A DNA stretch of 63,087 bases from Lachnospiraceae bacterium UBA1683 (lineage in GTDB: Bacteria > Bacillota > Clostridia > Lachnospirales > Lachnospiraceae). Position numbers and translations under genes: made by a program. Where the stretch lies: contig DCKD01000096.1 in the NCBI GenBank assembly GCA_002320245.1, positions 74,938 through 138,024 of the forward strand, read 5' to 3'. The number at the start of each line of letters is the position of its first letter. Position 1 is the first letter of the stretch. Positions 7,510-16,766 of the stretch are shown here, one piece after another. The notes beneath the pieces were generated by a model. That model ran no database searches. It worked only from the letters and a program-made list of their open reading frames with translations, and was not told the DNA's origin.

Positions 7510-7974
7510 TCGGGAGGATGCCGGCGGACTGTAACTGTCAGAGTCCAGAATGATAGTGAATGGGCCGTCATTGACAAGGCTGACTTTCATTTCCGCACCA
7601 AAACTTCCGGTTTCTACAATTGGAACCTGTTCCCTGCATCTTGCAATAATGTACTCGTATAATGCATTTGCCTTATCCGGTGCGCCGGCTTCAATAAAAC
7701 TTGGTCGGTTTCCCTTTTTACAATTTGCATAAAGCGTAAACTGAGAAATCAAAAGCAAAGAGCCGTTTACATCCGCAAGGGAAAGGTTCGTCTTTCCATT
7801 TTCATCCTCAAAGATACGCAGACCAATCATTTTCCGGATCAACTGATCAGCAATTGTCTCATTGTCCGTGTCGGCAACTCCGATTAATACCATATAACCC
7901 TTTCCAATCTGCCCGATAATCCGATTCTCTACAGATACAGAGGATTCTGTGACACGTTGTATTACGAATTTCAT
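7507..7974 (-). CDS. dtd: D-aminoacyl-tRNA deacylase
   Basis: DTD hydrolyses D-amino acids (and glycine) mischarged on tRNA. The product is 155 aa from ATG 7974, chosen because AAAGGAG sits just upstream and MKFVIQRV is the family start; the open frame extends 26 codons further. Family motifs are SQFTL (as LISQFTLYANCKKGNRPSF) and the cross-subunit Gly-Pro motif in VNDGPFTIILDS. The enzyme is a homodimer with the two motifs forming the active site across the interface. It stands alone on the minus strand between tRNA-Thr and repeat family B arms. Confidence 0.95.
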   Translation of the reverse strand: MKFVIQRVTESSVSVENRIIGQIGKGYMVLIGVADTDNETIADQLIRKMIGLRIFEDENGKTNLSLADVNGSLLLISQFTLYANCKKGNRPSFIEAGAPDKANALYEYIIARCREQVPIVETGSFGAEMKVSLVNDGPFTIILDSDSYSPPASSR

Positions 7975-7999
7975 ATATAGATTCTCCTTTGTTAATATA

Positions 8000-8077
8000 T
8001 AACTGTTCAGATACATATGGCGGATACGCCACACCGAGGAAATGCTCAGCATTTTCGGGGTTGGCTCTGAACAGTTA
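8000..8077. repeat. Family B inverted repeat upstream of dtd
   Basis: TAACTGTTCAG (8000-8010) and CTGAACAGTTA (8067-8077) are perfect 11-bp arms, 56 bp apart. The interior contains GGCGGATACGCC and a GCTCAGC/GGCTC palindromic region. Its size and perfect ends suggest a miniature element or a structured RNA leader. Confidence 0.65.
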
Positions 8078-8268
8078 CGTTAATATTAAATAAGATATCC
8101 AGGTCCGTTAGGATACCATTTTTATTTTAGCTGTTTTTCTGGCAAAAGTCCACAAAAAAGCAACGATTTGTTGCGATAATATTGTGTGGTATGGGAGAAA
8201 GGAATAATCTAATAGTATGTAGCATTGGTGGGTGTATTTTGGAAAGGGATATAGTTTGAGGAGGGTAT

Positions 8269-8616
8269 ATGGATAATTTACAAAAAGAGGAACTGGTACA
8301 GTTAAGGGATGCGCTAAGTGCACTGATGGGGGTTGTGCAAAACGGATCCTGTCTGGAGATTCCGTATTTCTATCGTTTTCTGGATTTTATGAAAAACAAT
8401 ATTGAAATTTGCCTGTATACGCCGGCAGACAGAATCGAGAAAGAGGAGATGATGGAGTTGCTGGATGAAGTGCTGTATCGGGATTGGAGTGCGGCAAATG
8501 ATGCCCAATTGGGGATTGCGTCTTTTGATATGTTAGCGGAGAAAACCACGGACAGACCGGAAATCTGTGTGAAGTATCTGGAGTTGGTAACGGAAATCGA
8601 CCGGTATTTTGGATAA
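8269..8616 (+). CDS. Hypothetical protein, 115 aa
   Basis: The gene has a strong GAGGAGGG ribosome site before ATG 8269. The product is a small acidic, helical soluble protein without membrane segments, cysteine clusters or a recognisable motif. It stands between dtd (minus strand) and glnS. I do not recognise a family. The good ribosome site and length support a real gene. Confidence 0.65.
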   Translation: MDNLQKEELVQLRDALSALMGVVQNGSCLEIPYFYRFLDFMKNNIEICLYTPADRIEKEEMMELLDEVLYRDWSAANDAQLGIASFDMLAEKTTDRPEICVKYLELVTEIDRYFG

Positions 8617-8856
8617 GAAAAATCAGGCAGCAAATTTACCTGGAAATGGGTGTATAATGAGTAAAACAAAAAGGAATGCAGGAGAGGCAGGAAAAATATA
8701 CGGTGAAAGAACAGGGGGTGACGGCAGTAGACCATGCGGCAATTCTCGTGCAGGCATTGCGGATTCTGCAAGATAGACTTTCTTGAAAAATCCTTGCTGT
8801 CATATGTAATTTATGATAAGATAATTGGCAGAACTTTACGATTTGAGGAGGCAATC

Positions 8857-10527
8857 ATGGAAAACGAGACTGTTTCAAAGAATTTTATTGAACAGGAAAT
8901 AGATAAGGATTTGGCGGAGGGGGTATACAATCACGTGTGCACAAGATTCCCGCCGGAACCGAATGGGTATCTGCATATAGGACATGCAAAGTCAATTCTT
9001 CTGAATTATGGGATTTCCCGGAAGTATCACGGAGAGTTCCATATGCGGTTTGACGATACCAACCCGACAAAGGAGAAGCTGGAGTTTGTCGATTCTATCA
9101 AAGAAGATATCAAGTGGCTCGGTGCAGACTGGAAAGACCATCTGTATTTTGCATCAGACTATTTTGACCAGATGTATGCTTGTGCGGTGAAACTTATCCA
9201 GAAAGGAAAGGCATATGTCTGTGACCTGTCAGCAGAAGAAATCCGCAGCTATCGGGGCACACTGACGGAGGCTGGTAAGGAAAGCCCATACCGCAGCCGC
9301 AGTGCGGAGGAGAACCTGAAGTTATTTGAAGAGATGCGTGACGGAAAATATCAGGACGGGGAGAAGGTTCTCCGTGCAAAGATTGACATGGCATCCCCAA
9401 ATATCAATATGCGTGACCCGGTTATTTACCGTGTGGCGCATATGACTCACCACAACACAGGAGATAAGTGGTGTATCTATCCGATGTATGATTTTGCACA
9501 TCCGATTGAGGATGCAATCGAGGGAATCACACATTCTATCTGTACATTGGAATTTGAAGACCACAGATCGTTGTATGACTGGGTTGTACGGGAATGTGAA
9601 TTTGCAAATCCGCCTCGGCAGATTGAATTTGCAAAACTTTACCTGACTAATGTAGTAACCGGAAAGCGTTACATCAAGAAACTGGTAGAGGATAGGATTG
9701 TAGACGGATGGGATGACCCGCGCCTCGTCTCGATTGCGGCGCTCAGGAGAAGAGGATTCACACCGGAATCAATTAAGATGTTTATTGAGATGTGCGGGGT
9801 ATCCAAAGCGCAGAGTTCTGTGGACTACGCAATGCTTGAATATTGCATCCGCGAAGATTTGAAGATGAAGAAAGCACGTATGATGGCGGTGCTTCATCCC
9901 ATCAGGCTGGTGATTGACAATTATCCGGAAAATCAGGTGGAATATCTGGACGTGCCGAATAATCTGGAAAATGAAGAGCTTGGGACAAGAAAAGTGCCGT
10001 TCTGTAAAGAACTGTATATTGAGCGGGAAGATTTTATGGAGGAACCGCCGAAAAAATATTTCCGACTGTTCCCGGACAATGAAGTACGTCTGATGTCCGC
10101 ATATTTTGTAAAATGTGTTGGATATGAGAAGGACGAAGATGGAAATGTAACAGTCGTGCACTGTACTTATGACCCGGAGACAAAGAGCGGCAGTGGTTTT
10201 ACTGGAAGAAAGGTAAAAGGAACAATTCACTGGGTTGCGGCACCTACTGCACAGAAGGCGGAGGTCAGGCTGTACGAGAATCTGGTAGACGAAGAAAAGG
10301 GCGTATATAATAAAGAAGACGGCTCTTTGAACCTGAATCCGAATTCATTGACAGTCCTGAAAGAATGCTATGTTGAGCCAAGTTTCACAGAAGCGGAAGC
10401 GTATGACAGTTTCCAGTTCGTGAGAACCGGATATTTCTGTATTGATGCAAAGGACTCCAGACCGGATGCACTGGTATTTAACCGGATTGTATCTTTGAAG
10501 AGTTCGTTCAAGCTACCAAAAAAGTAA
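8857..10527 (+). CDS. glnS: Glutaminyl-tRNA synthetase
   Basis: GlnRS charges tRNA-Gln directly. The product is 556 aa from ATG 8857, chosen for the GAGGAGG site and the start MENETVSKNF; the frame runs back to 8734. The class I signature is FPPEPNGYLHIGHAKS. The second signature is TGKRYIKKLV in place of the usual MSKRKL. The C-terminal anticodon-binding beta-barrels (about 340-556) follow. Many Firmicutes lack GlnRS and amidate Glu-tRNA-Gln instead, so GlnRS is typical of only some Clostridia. A TATAAT at 8653-8658 could be its promoter. Confidence 0.95.
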   Translation: MENETVSKNFIEQEIDKDLAEGVYNHVCTRFPPEPNGYLHIGHAKSILLNYGISRKYHGEFHMRFDDTNPTKEKLEFVDSIKEDIKWLGADWKDHLYFASDYFDQMYACAVKLIQKGKAYVCDLSAEEIRSYRGTLTEAGKESPYRSRSAEENLKLFEEMRDGKYQDGEKVLRAKIDMASPNINMRDPVIYRVAHMTHHNTGDKWCIYPMYDFAHPIEDAIEGITHSICTLEFEDHRSLYDWVVRECEFANPPRQIEFAKLYLTNVVTGKRYIKKLVEDRIVDGWDDPRLVSIAALRRRGFTPESIKMFIEMCGVSKAQSSVDYAMLEYCIREDLKMKKARMMAVLHPIRLVIDNYPENQVEYLDVPNNLENEELGTRKVPFCKELYIEREDFMEEPPKKYFRLFPDNEVRLMSAYFVKCVGYEKDEDGNVTVVHCTYDPETKSGSGFTGRKVKGTIHWVAAPTAQKAEVRLYENLVDEEKGVYNKEDGSLNLNPNSLTVLKECYVEPSFTEAEAYDSFQFVRTGYFCIDAKDSRPDALVFNRIVSLKSSFKLPKK

Positions 10528-10539
10528 GTCAGTTACGAG

Positions 10540-11940
10540 ATGAACGAATTAACAATCAATTTGCAGCAGCGATCAGGGACTCCGCTGTATGAACAGATTT
10601 ATTCATATATTAAAAGTGATATACAGGGCGGACATCTGAAAAGCGGTGAAAAACTACCATCGACGAGGGCACTCTGTAAGTATCTGGAGGTCAGCCGGAG
10701 CACGGTTGAACTTGCTTATGAGCAGTTGCTTTCCGAAGGATATGTGGAGGCAGTGCCATATCGTGGTTATTTTGTGGCAGAGATTAACGGACTGTATCAG
10801 TTGGATACACAGAGCCATGAATGCAGTGAAAAGACGGAGCAGGAGAAAAAAACATTCCGATATGATTTTACGCCAAATGGAGTGGATCTGAACAGTTTCC
10901 CCTATAATACATGGAGGAAACTGGCGAAGGAATGCCTTGTGGATGACCGGGCGGAGTTGTTCCGTCTCGGAAATCCACAGGGAGAGCCGGGGCTGCGCGA
11001 TGCAATCTGTAGTTATCTCCATCAGGCGCGGGGCGTAAATTGTTCGCCGGAACAGATTATTGTCGGGGCCGGAAATGATTATCTGTTGATGCTGCTGACA
11101 ACCGTACTTGGGACAGAGCACAGGATTGCATTTGAAAACCCGACATATAAAAGAGAATATCAGTTGTTTTGCAACATGTCGTATGAGGTGTGTACTGTAG
11201 ATATGGATTCCCGTGGAATGAGTGTGTCGGGTCTGGAAAAGTCCGGCGCAGACATTGCGTTTGTGATGCCGTCCCATCAGTATCCGCTTGGTATTGTAAT
11301 GCCGGTTACGCGCAGGCAGGAAATACTGAAATGGGCGAATCAGGCAGAGGAACGTTATATTATAGAAGATGATTATGACAGCGAGTTCCGTTATAAGGGA
11401 AAACCGATTCCGGCTTTGCAGGGGTATGATAGGAATGGAAAAGTGATATATATCGGAACGTTTTCCAAATCTATCGCACCGGCAATCCGAATCAGCTATA
11501 TTGTGCTGCCCAGACCGCTTTTGGATATGTATCGGGAAAAGAGCAGCTTTCTGAACTCTACAGTATCGAAAGTGGACCAGATGATTTTGCAACGGTTCAT
11601 CAAGGAGGGGTATTATGAGCGCCACCTCAATAAGACGAGGGCACTATATAAGAACAGACACGATGTACTGCTAGGAAATCTCAAAGGGTTAAAACAGATG
11701 TTTGACATTTCGGGTGAGCACGCAGGCGTCCATCTGCTGCTGCACTGTAGGAAAGAGATATCGGAGACGGAGTTAATCAGACGGGCGGAAGAAAAAGACG
11801 TGAAGGTATATGGTCTTTCGGAATATTATGTTGAGCCACAGACTGAGACGGGGGCGACGATTCTGCTTGGATATGCGAATATGAATGAAAAAAAGATATG
11901 TGAAGCGCTTGAGATCCTGCGCGGAGTGTGGATGGAATAA
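10540..11940 (+). CDS. MocR/PdxR-type transcriptional regulator (GntR + aminotransferase fold)
   Basis: The protein is 466 aa. Residues 1-75 form a GntR winged helix (PLYEQIYSYIKSDIQGG, then KLPSTRALCKYLEVSRSTVELAYEQLLSEGYV). Residues about 105-466 form a fold type I aminotransferase-like domain with the PLP lysine in IGTFSKSIAPAIRISY and the EDDYDSEFRY motif. Such proteins sense PLP or a PLP adduct and often control pyridoxal synthesis or GABA use. No pdx gene is adjacent, so the target is unknown. It starts 12 bp after glnS without a strong ribosome site, so it may be read through from glnS. Confidence 0.9.
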   Translation: MNELTINLQQRSGTPLYEQIYSYIKSDIQGGHLKSGEKLPSTRALCKYLEVSRSTVELAYEQLLSEGYVEAVPYRGYFVAEINGLYQLDTQSHECSEKTEQEKKTFRYDFTPNGVDLNSFPYNTWRKLAKECLVDDRAELFRLGNPQGEPGLRDAICSYLHQARGVNCSPEQIIVGAGNDYLLMLLTTVLGTEHRIAFENPTYKREYQLFCNMSYEVCTVDMDSRGMSVSGLEKSGADIAFVMPSHQYPLGIVMPVTRRQEILKWANQAEERYIIEDDYDSEFRYKGKPIPALQGYDRNGKVIYIGTFSKSIAPAIRISYIVLPRPLLDMYREKSSFLNSTVSKVDQMILQRFIKEGYYERHLNKTRALYKNRHDVLLGNLKGLKQMFDISGEHAGVHLLLHCRKEISETELIRRAEEKDVKVYGLSEYYVEPQTETGATILLGYANMNEKKICEALEILRGVWME

Positions 11941-11948
11941 GCAGTATA

Positions 11949-12018
11949 AGTCAAAGACCCCGCTGCAGTCACCAAATATCCATGCAAGCATAGCTGCGTG
12001 GCTCGTTGCCTGCGGGAA
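11949..12018 (+). repeat. Dispersed repeat family A, short copy
   Basis: It begins AAGTCAAAGACCCCG as the copy at 60351 does, then skips about 110 bp and continues with CCAAATATCCATGCAAGCAT and GCGTGGCTCGTTGCCTGCGGG. It lies between the regulator stop and the terminator at 12046, i.e. in the 3' untranslated region. Confidence 0.75.
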
Positions 12019-12045
12019 TAAACATACCCTTTGTCTGCTGAAGGT

Positions 12046-12096
12046 AAAAAACGTAGATAAACAGAATCGGTTCAAAATTCTGCTTATCTACGTTTT
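12046..12096. terminator. Bidirectional terminator between the MocR gene and the 12113 gene
   Basis: AAAAACGTAGATAA and TTATCTACGTTTTT are the outer arms of a long hairpin, with inner arms ACAGAAT/ATTCTG. The T- and A-runs at both ends would serve the plus-strand regulator and the minus-strand gene that starts at 12400 and ends at 12113. Confidence 0.85.
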
Positions 12097-12112
12097 TCAT
12101 TGTATTTCATAA

Positions 12113-12400
12113 TTACTGTATATTATTTGGTTCCTCTCTGGATTCGGTATCGGCAGCCGTGTTGACGGCATTATCTGTGGTATCGGACGCTGTTTCAGTT
12201 CCCTCCGGCTCATTTTTCTTCAGCGGGACATATTCCCGGTTTTTGACGGGCTGTAAGTCCATGTCTAAATCATCCTCTGCAAAATCGTCATCATCCAAAT
12301 CAAAGTTTCCGTCATCTTTTTTCTTAAAGAACAGGATTGCCAGTCCAATGACGGTTCCTGTGGCAGCTAAACCTGCAAGTAATTTCCAAAACTTCTTCAA
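12113..12400 (-). CDS. Small membrane-anchored acidic protein
   Basis: The product is 95 aa. An N-terminal segment (about residues 5-25) is a single membrane helix followed by KKK, then an Asp/Glu-rich tail with a run of four aspartates. AGGAG lies upstream on the minus strand. There is no known family that I can name. Its architecture resembles that of the 486-1037 product: a short hydrophobic anchor plus an acidic, low-complexity cytoplasmic tail. It is divergent from cls. Confidence 0.65.
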   Translation of the reverse strand: MKKFWKLLAGLAATGTVIGLAILFFKKKDDGNFDLDDDDFAEDDLDMDLQPVKNREYVPLKKNEPEGTETASDTTDNAVNTAADTESREEPNNIQ

Positions 12401-12566
12401 TGTATAACACTCCTTTCAATAGGGGAATAAAATCAAATCTATTATATTCTAATACTTTTTTAAGGAAAATACAATTGTTTTGAAATAATTTATGAAATGT
12501 GGTAGACTGTTATAACGTAACAGCAAAGTCGGATGTAAATGAGAGATGCAGATAGGAGGCGGGGCA

Positions 12567-14132
12567 GTGTCGATTCAAAATAAAGCAGCAAAGAAAGCAA
12601 AAAAAGGAATATTGAGTGTCGTGTTCAGCCGGACAGCGCTGATTGCCCTGCTGATTTTGCTGCAGGTTGGTGTGATATTCGGCCTTTCAACGATTCTCTC
12701 GGAATATGCGGTATATATATATGTAATTGAGATGCTGGCACAGGCAATTGTTATTATTTATATTATCAATGAAAAAACAAGTCCGGAATTCATGTGTACG
12801 TGGATGCTGTTAATCCTGATTTTTCCGGTATTTGGCTGCCTGTTTTATATTTATGTGAAATTGGAACTTGGGACAAGAATGTTCGGAAAGCGTCTTGCGG
12901 ATGTCCAGATTGAGACATGGCCATATATGAAACAGAGAAAGCAAGTGATTGAGGAACTGAGGGTGAGTAAGGCGGCAAATGCAAATCTGGCACAATACAT
13001 GGTGCGGCAACTGCATTATCCGACTTACCGCAATACAAAAGCAATGTATTTTAGCTGTGGGGAGGAAAAATTTCCGGAGCTGATTGCGCAATTGAAAAAA
13101 GCGGAGAAGTTTATCTTTCTGGAATATTTCATTGTGGCAGAAGGCTATATGTGGGATACGATTCTGGAAATATTGAAACAGAAAGCAGCGGATGGCGTGG
13201 AAGTCCGGTTCATGTATGACGGAATGTGCAGTATTTCGCGGCTTCCATATAATTATCCGAGAGAAATACAAAAGTATGGGATTCAGTGTAAGATGTTCAG
13301 TCCAATCCGGCCAGTGTTATCTACAACGCAGAATAACCGTGACCATCGGAAAATTTGTGTAATTGACGGAAAAGTGGGCTTTACCGGAGGTATCAACCTG
13401 GCAGATGAATATATCAATCAGAAAGAGCGGTTTGGATACTGGAAAGATACGGCGGTGATGCTCGAGGGCGATGCGGTACAGAGCCTGACAATGATATTTC
13501 TCCAGACTTGGAATGCAACAGAATTACGCCCGGAATCTTACGAAAATTATCTGACGGAGATGTCTGGCAGCCTCCGAAGAGAGCTTGGATATATGATTCC
13601 TTATGCCGACAGTCCATATGACCACGAGAATGTCGGTGAAGAGGTGTACTGCCACATTTTAAATCACGCGAAAAAATATGTACATATTATGACGCCGTAT
13701 CTGATACTGGACAGGGAAATGCTGGATGCACTCTGCCGGGCGGCAAAAAGTGGAATTGACGTTAAAATCATTATGCCGCATATTCCGGATAAATGGTATG
13801 CATTTGCAGTTGCAAAGACATACTATAAAGAACTGATTGAAGCCGGGGTAAAAATATACGAGTTCCTGCCGGGATTCGTACATGCGAAGATATTTGTATC
13901 CGATGATGATACGGCGACAGTCGGAACAATCAATCTGGACTACCGGAGTCTGTATCTGCATTTTGAATGTGGTGTGTTTATCTACAATAATCCTGCCGTG
14001 CGGGATGTAGAGCAGGATTATCAGAATACGCTGAAAAAGTGTCATCGCATTTCAATTGCGGATGTAAAGAAAATCAACCCGTTTATGATGCTTTGCGGAC
14101 GGGTTCTCAGGCTGATTGCACCGTTGATGTAA
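12567..14132 (+). CDS. cls: Cardiolipin synthase (phospholipase D family)
   Basis: Cls joins two phosphatidylglycerols to make cardiolipin and glycerol in the membrane. I chose GTG 12567 because AGGAGG (12554-12559) lies 7 bp upstream; the frame also has an ATG at 12546 without a ribosome site. About 521 aa. Two N-terminal membrane helices (about 20-75) precede two PLD domains with the HxKxxxxD motifs HRKICVID (then GKVGFTGGIN) and HAKIFVSD (then DDTATVGTINLDYRS). Both catalytic motifs are intact. It is a single-gene unit. Confidence 0.94.
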   Translation: MSIQNKAAKKAKKGILSVVFSRTALIALLILLQVGVIFGLSTILSEYAVYIYVIEMLAQAIVIIYIINEKTSPEFMCTWMLLILIFPVFGCLFYIYVKLELGTRMFGKRLADVQIETWPYMKQRKQVIEELRVSKAANANLAQYMVRQLHYPTYRNTKAMYFSCGEEKFPELIAQLKKAEKFIFLEYFIVAEGYMWDTILEILKQKAADGVEVRFMYDGMCSISRLPYNYPREIQKYGIQCKMFSPIRPVLSTTQNNRDHRKICVIDGKVGFTGGINLADEYINQKERFGYWKDTAVMLEGDAVQSLTMIFLQTWNATELRPESYENYLTEMSGSLRRELGYMIPYADSPYDHENVGEEVYCHILNHAKKYVHIMTPYLILDREMLDALCRAAKSGIDVKIIMPHIPDKWYAFAVAKTYYKELIEAGVKIYEFLPGFVHAKIFVSDDDTATVGTINLDYRSLYLHFECGVFIYNNPAVRDVEQDYQNTLKKCHRISIADVKKINPFMMLCGRVLRLIAPLM

Positions 14133-14202
14133 AAGAAGTAAAAAGACTAGCTATTTATGGATTGATTTGTTATAATAAACGCAAATGAAAGAAGGTAAGT
14201 GA

Positions 14203-14241
14203 TTAGTGATGAAATGATGCAGGGTTTTATCACTAATTCTA
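14203..14241. repeat. Hairpin in the cls - 14302 intergenic region
   Basis: ATTAGTGAT and ATCACTAAT form a 9-bp inverted repeat with an 18-base loop. A TATAAT-like box lies upstream near 14171. It could be an operator or leader hairpin for the dehydrogenase gene at 14302. Confidence 0.4.
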
Positions 14242-14301
14242 TTTGAGGGATAAACGGGCAGCCGGCAGGACATGCATTTTAAAGGAACATAAGAGGTATA
14301 C

Positions 14302-15255
14302 ATGAAAGCAGTTATTTATAATGGAAAGTCAGTGGAGTATAGAGAAGATTTCCCAAAACCGGAATGGAGAGCTGGATACAGCCTGATTCGGATTCTCCGT
14401 GCTGCGGTGTGCAGTACAGATAAAGAGGTCCGGAAAGGGTACCGGCCGCATTTTAGCGGCGTAATGGGGCATGAATTTATAGGTGTGGTGGAACAGTCCT
14501 GCCGGAAGGAGCTGATTGGCAAGACAGTTGTCGGCGAATTGAACGAAGGATGCGGACATTGTCTTTACTGCAAAACCGGGCGGGAGAAACATTGCCCGGA
14601 GCGTAAAGTAATCGGAATGGAAGGAAGAAACGGATGTTTTGCAGAGTATATGCTCCTTGCGGATCGTTTGGTGCACCCGGTTCCGGACGGACTTCCGATT
14701 GAGACTGCAATTTATACGGAGCCGTTGGCAGCAGCACTGGAGATTCCGGCTCAGGTACACATCAATCCGGAGAAGAATGTGGCAGTGATAGGGGACGGGC
14801 GGCTCGCATATATGATTGCGCAGGTGCTTTCACTCAATGGATGTGATTTGACCATTATCGGAAAACATATGGAAAAACTCACACAATTTCAGACTTGCGG
14901 TAAAATCCAATTGCTGGAATCCATTCAAAAATATCCGCCGGTTGATGAGACATATGAGATTGTGGTGGATGCAACCGGCTCGCCGGAGGGGATTGAACTT
15001 GCAAACCGTCTGGTCCGCAGAAGAGGGACTGTCGTGCTGAAAAGCACTTATGCGCAGAAGGCGGCACTGGACATGAGTCAGTTTGTAGTGAATGAAATTA
15101 CAATCGTCGGCAGCCGATGCGGCCCGTTTGAACCGGCGTTGAATCTTCTGTCGAGGGGATTGGTGAAACTGCCGGAGATTGAGTGGCATTCGCTGGATGC
15201 GTATGAACAGGCATTTTCCTCAAGGGCGTTCAAGGCGGGATTCCGGATATCGTAA
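14302..15255 (+). CDS. Zinc-type alcohol dehydrogenase-like protein (MDR superfamily)
   Basis: The 317 aa product is a medium-chain dehydrogenase/reductase. The catalytic zinc site is suggested by AAVCSTD and GHEFIG; the structural zinc site is the four-cysteine lobe CGHCLYCKTGREKHC. The NAD(P)-binding Rossmann motif is VAVIGDGRLAYMIAQVL, a slightly altered GxGxxG (GDGRLA). Substrate cannot be told. It is about 25 aa shorter than typical ADHs. It has its own ribosome site (AAGAGG) and is followed by the transporter operon with a 76-bp gap. Confidence 0.85.
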   Translation: MKAVIYNGKSVEYREDFPKPEWRAGYSLIRILRAAVCSTDKEVRKGYRPHFSGVMGHEFIGVVEQSCRKELIGKTVVGELNEGCGHCLYCKTGREKHCPERKVIGMEGRNGCFAEYMLLADRLVHPVPDGLPIETAIYTEPLAAALEIPAQVHINPEKNVAVIGDGRLAYMIAQVLSLNGCDLTIIGKHMEKLTQFQTCGKIQLLESIQKYPPVDETYEIVVDATGSPEGIELANRLVRRRGTVVLKSTYAQKAALDMSQFVVNEITIVGSRCGPFEPALNLLSRGLVKLPEIEWHSLDAYEQAFSSRAFKAGFRIS

Positions 15256-15331
15256 TCATTTATAATAGCAAGGCAGGAGGGACTGCTTTACTATAAATAA
15301 GTTACACCAATAAACAAAAGGAGGACGTAGA

Positions 15332-16483
15332 ATGAAAAAGTTATTGAGTATCTTATTATGCGCAGTAATGACAGCATCTTTGCTTGTTGGATGCGGCGGT
15401 TCGGGAAAAGCGGACAGCTCAGACGACACAGGTAAGGACAGCGGAAAGGAAAGCGGACTGAAGATTGCAATCGTAAGTTCCCCATCCGGAGTTGACGACG
15501 GTTCTTTTAACCAGAACAACTACGAGGGAATCCAGGCATTTATCAAAGAGAACCCTGATGCGACTGTGACACCGGTCAAAGAGGAGACTGGTGATACTGC
15601 AGCAGCAGTTCAGGCTGTAGCAGATATCGTAGCAGACTATGATGTAATCGTTTGCTGTGGATTCCAGTTTGCAGGAATCGGAACAATTGCAGAAGAGAAC
15701 CCGGATGTAGATTTCATTCTGGTAGATTCATATCCGACTAACGCTGATGGTGAAGAGGCAGAATATGACAACATTTATGCTATGCAGTTCAAAGAGCAGG
15801 AGAGTGGTTTCTGCGCTGGTATCGCAGCGGCTCTTGAGACAAAGACCGGCAAGGTCGCAGTTGTGAACGGTATTGCTTACCCGTCGAATGTAAACTACCA
15901 GTATGGATTTATGTCAGGTGTAAACTATGCAGTTAAGAACTATGGCGCAACCGCAGAAATCGTGGAGCTTCCATCTTATGCGGGAACTGATGTTACCGGA
16001 GCAAATGTCGGAGGGAACTATGTCGGGACATTCTCTGATGAGGCAACCGGAAAGGTAGTAGGTAAAGCGCTGATTGACGAAGGTGCTGATGTAATCTTTG
16101 TTGCGGCAGGTGCATCAGGAAATGGTGTATTCACAGCAGCAAAAGAAGCAAAAGACGTATTTGTAATCGGATGTGATACAGACCAGTACGATGACGGTGT
16201 GAATGGTGACAGCAATATTATGCTCACGTCTGCATTGAAGATTATGGATATGAACGTAGAGCTGCAGTTGAACAATGTCAAAGAAGGCAAGTTCAAAGGT
16301 GGGAACGCTCTGCTTGGCGCAGATACAGATTCCACAGGATATGTAAGTGAAGAAGGAAGATGCCAGCTTTCAGACGATATAATCTCTAAGATTGACGAGG
16401 CGTTCGCAAAAGTGAAAACCGGAGACATTGTTCCGGCAGCAAACTTCAACGATATGACACCGGACGATTTTACAGGTCTGTAA
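15332..16483 (+). CDS. BMP-family nucleoside-binding lipoprotein
   Basis: The 383 aa product is the substrate-binding part of a nucleoside ABC transporter. It is a lipoprotein: signal peptide of 20 residues with lipobox LLVGC (Cys21), then a Gly/Ser/Asp linker. The mature part has the BMP/PnrA fold pattern, with VSSPSGVDDGSFNQ at the N-terminus and FAGIGTIAEENPDVDFILVDS. Residues such as the DDGSFNQ loop bind the purine or ribose in family members. It precedes the ATPase and two permeases at 16767-20442, separated by a 280-bp stretch of hairpins that may give more binding protein than transporter. Confidence 0.93.
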   Translation: MKKLLSILLCAVMTASLLVGCGGSGKADSSDDTGKDSGKESGLKIAIVSSPSGVDDGSFNQNNYEGIQAFIKENPDATVTPVKEETGDTAAAVQAVADIVADYDVIVCCGFQFAGIGTIAEENPDVDFILVDSYPTNADGEEAEYDNIYAMQFKEQESGFCAGIAAALETKTGKVAVVNGIAYPSNVNYQYGFMSGVNYAVKNYGATAEIVELPSYAGTDVTGANVGGNYVGTFSDEATGKVVGKALIDEGADVIFVAAGASGNGVFTAAKEAKDVFVIGCDTDQYDDGVNGDSNIMLTSALKIMDMNVELQLNNVKEGKFKGGNALLGADTDSTGYVSEEGRCQLSDDIISKIDEAFAKVKTGDIVPAANFNDMTPDDFTGL

Positions 16484-16490
16484 AAAGAAC

Positions 16491-16640
16491 AGCGTAACAG
16501 TTTAGCCTTCCGGCAGGACTGTTACGCATCCTGCCATTTTGAATCGCCTTTGGCGATGGGCAGGATGCATTCAAATCAAAACGTGCATCCTCGTACTCAA
16601 TCAGTGTTATGATTGAGTACGGGCTGAACTGTAACAGAAC
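16491..16640. repeat. Stacked inverted repeats (family B) between binding protein and ATPase genes
   Basis: Nested hairpins are visible: GCGTAACAGT/ACTGTTACGC (16491-16527), GCATCCTGCC/GGCAGGATGC (16526-16567), and CGTACTCAATCA/TGATTGAGTACG (about 16591-16622). An outer arm GGGCTGAACTGTAACAG follows. The GTAACAGTT and CTGAACTGTTAC arms match those at 7478 and 8000. The block may act as an RNA-stabilising or partial-termination element, or be a mobile miniature element. Confidence 0.7.
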
Positions 16641-16766
16641 AGGTGCTGTACAGTCATTGCACAAAGACAATGCATGAGAGGGGCGCATTCCCCTCTCAAT
16701 TCAGGCACAGAAGGTGTCACAGCCTTTTGTGCTTTTTCCAGAATGGAGCAAAAGGAGGAACGGACT

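Noticed and set aside
10654..11625. 323-codon minus-strand frame opposite the MocR gene
   Set aside because: Antisense shadow; no motif and the plus strand gene is complete and conserved.
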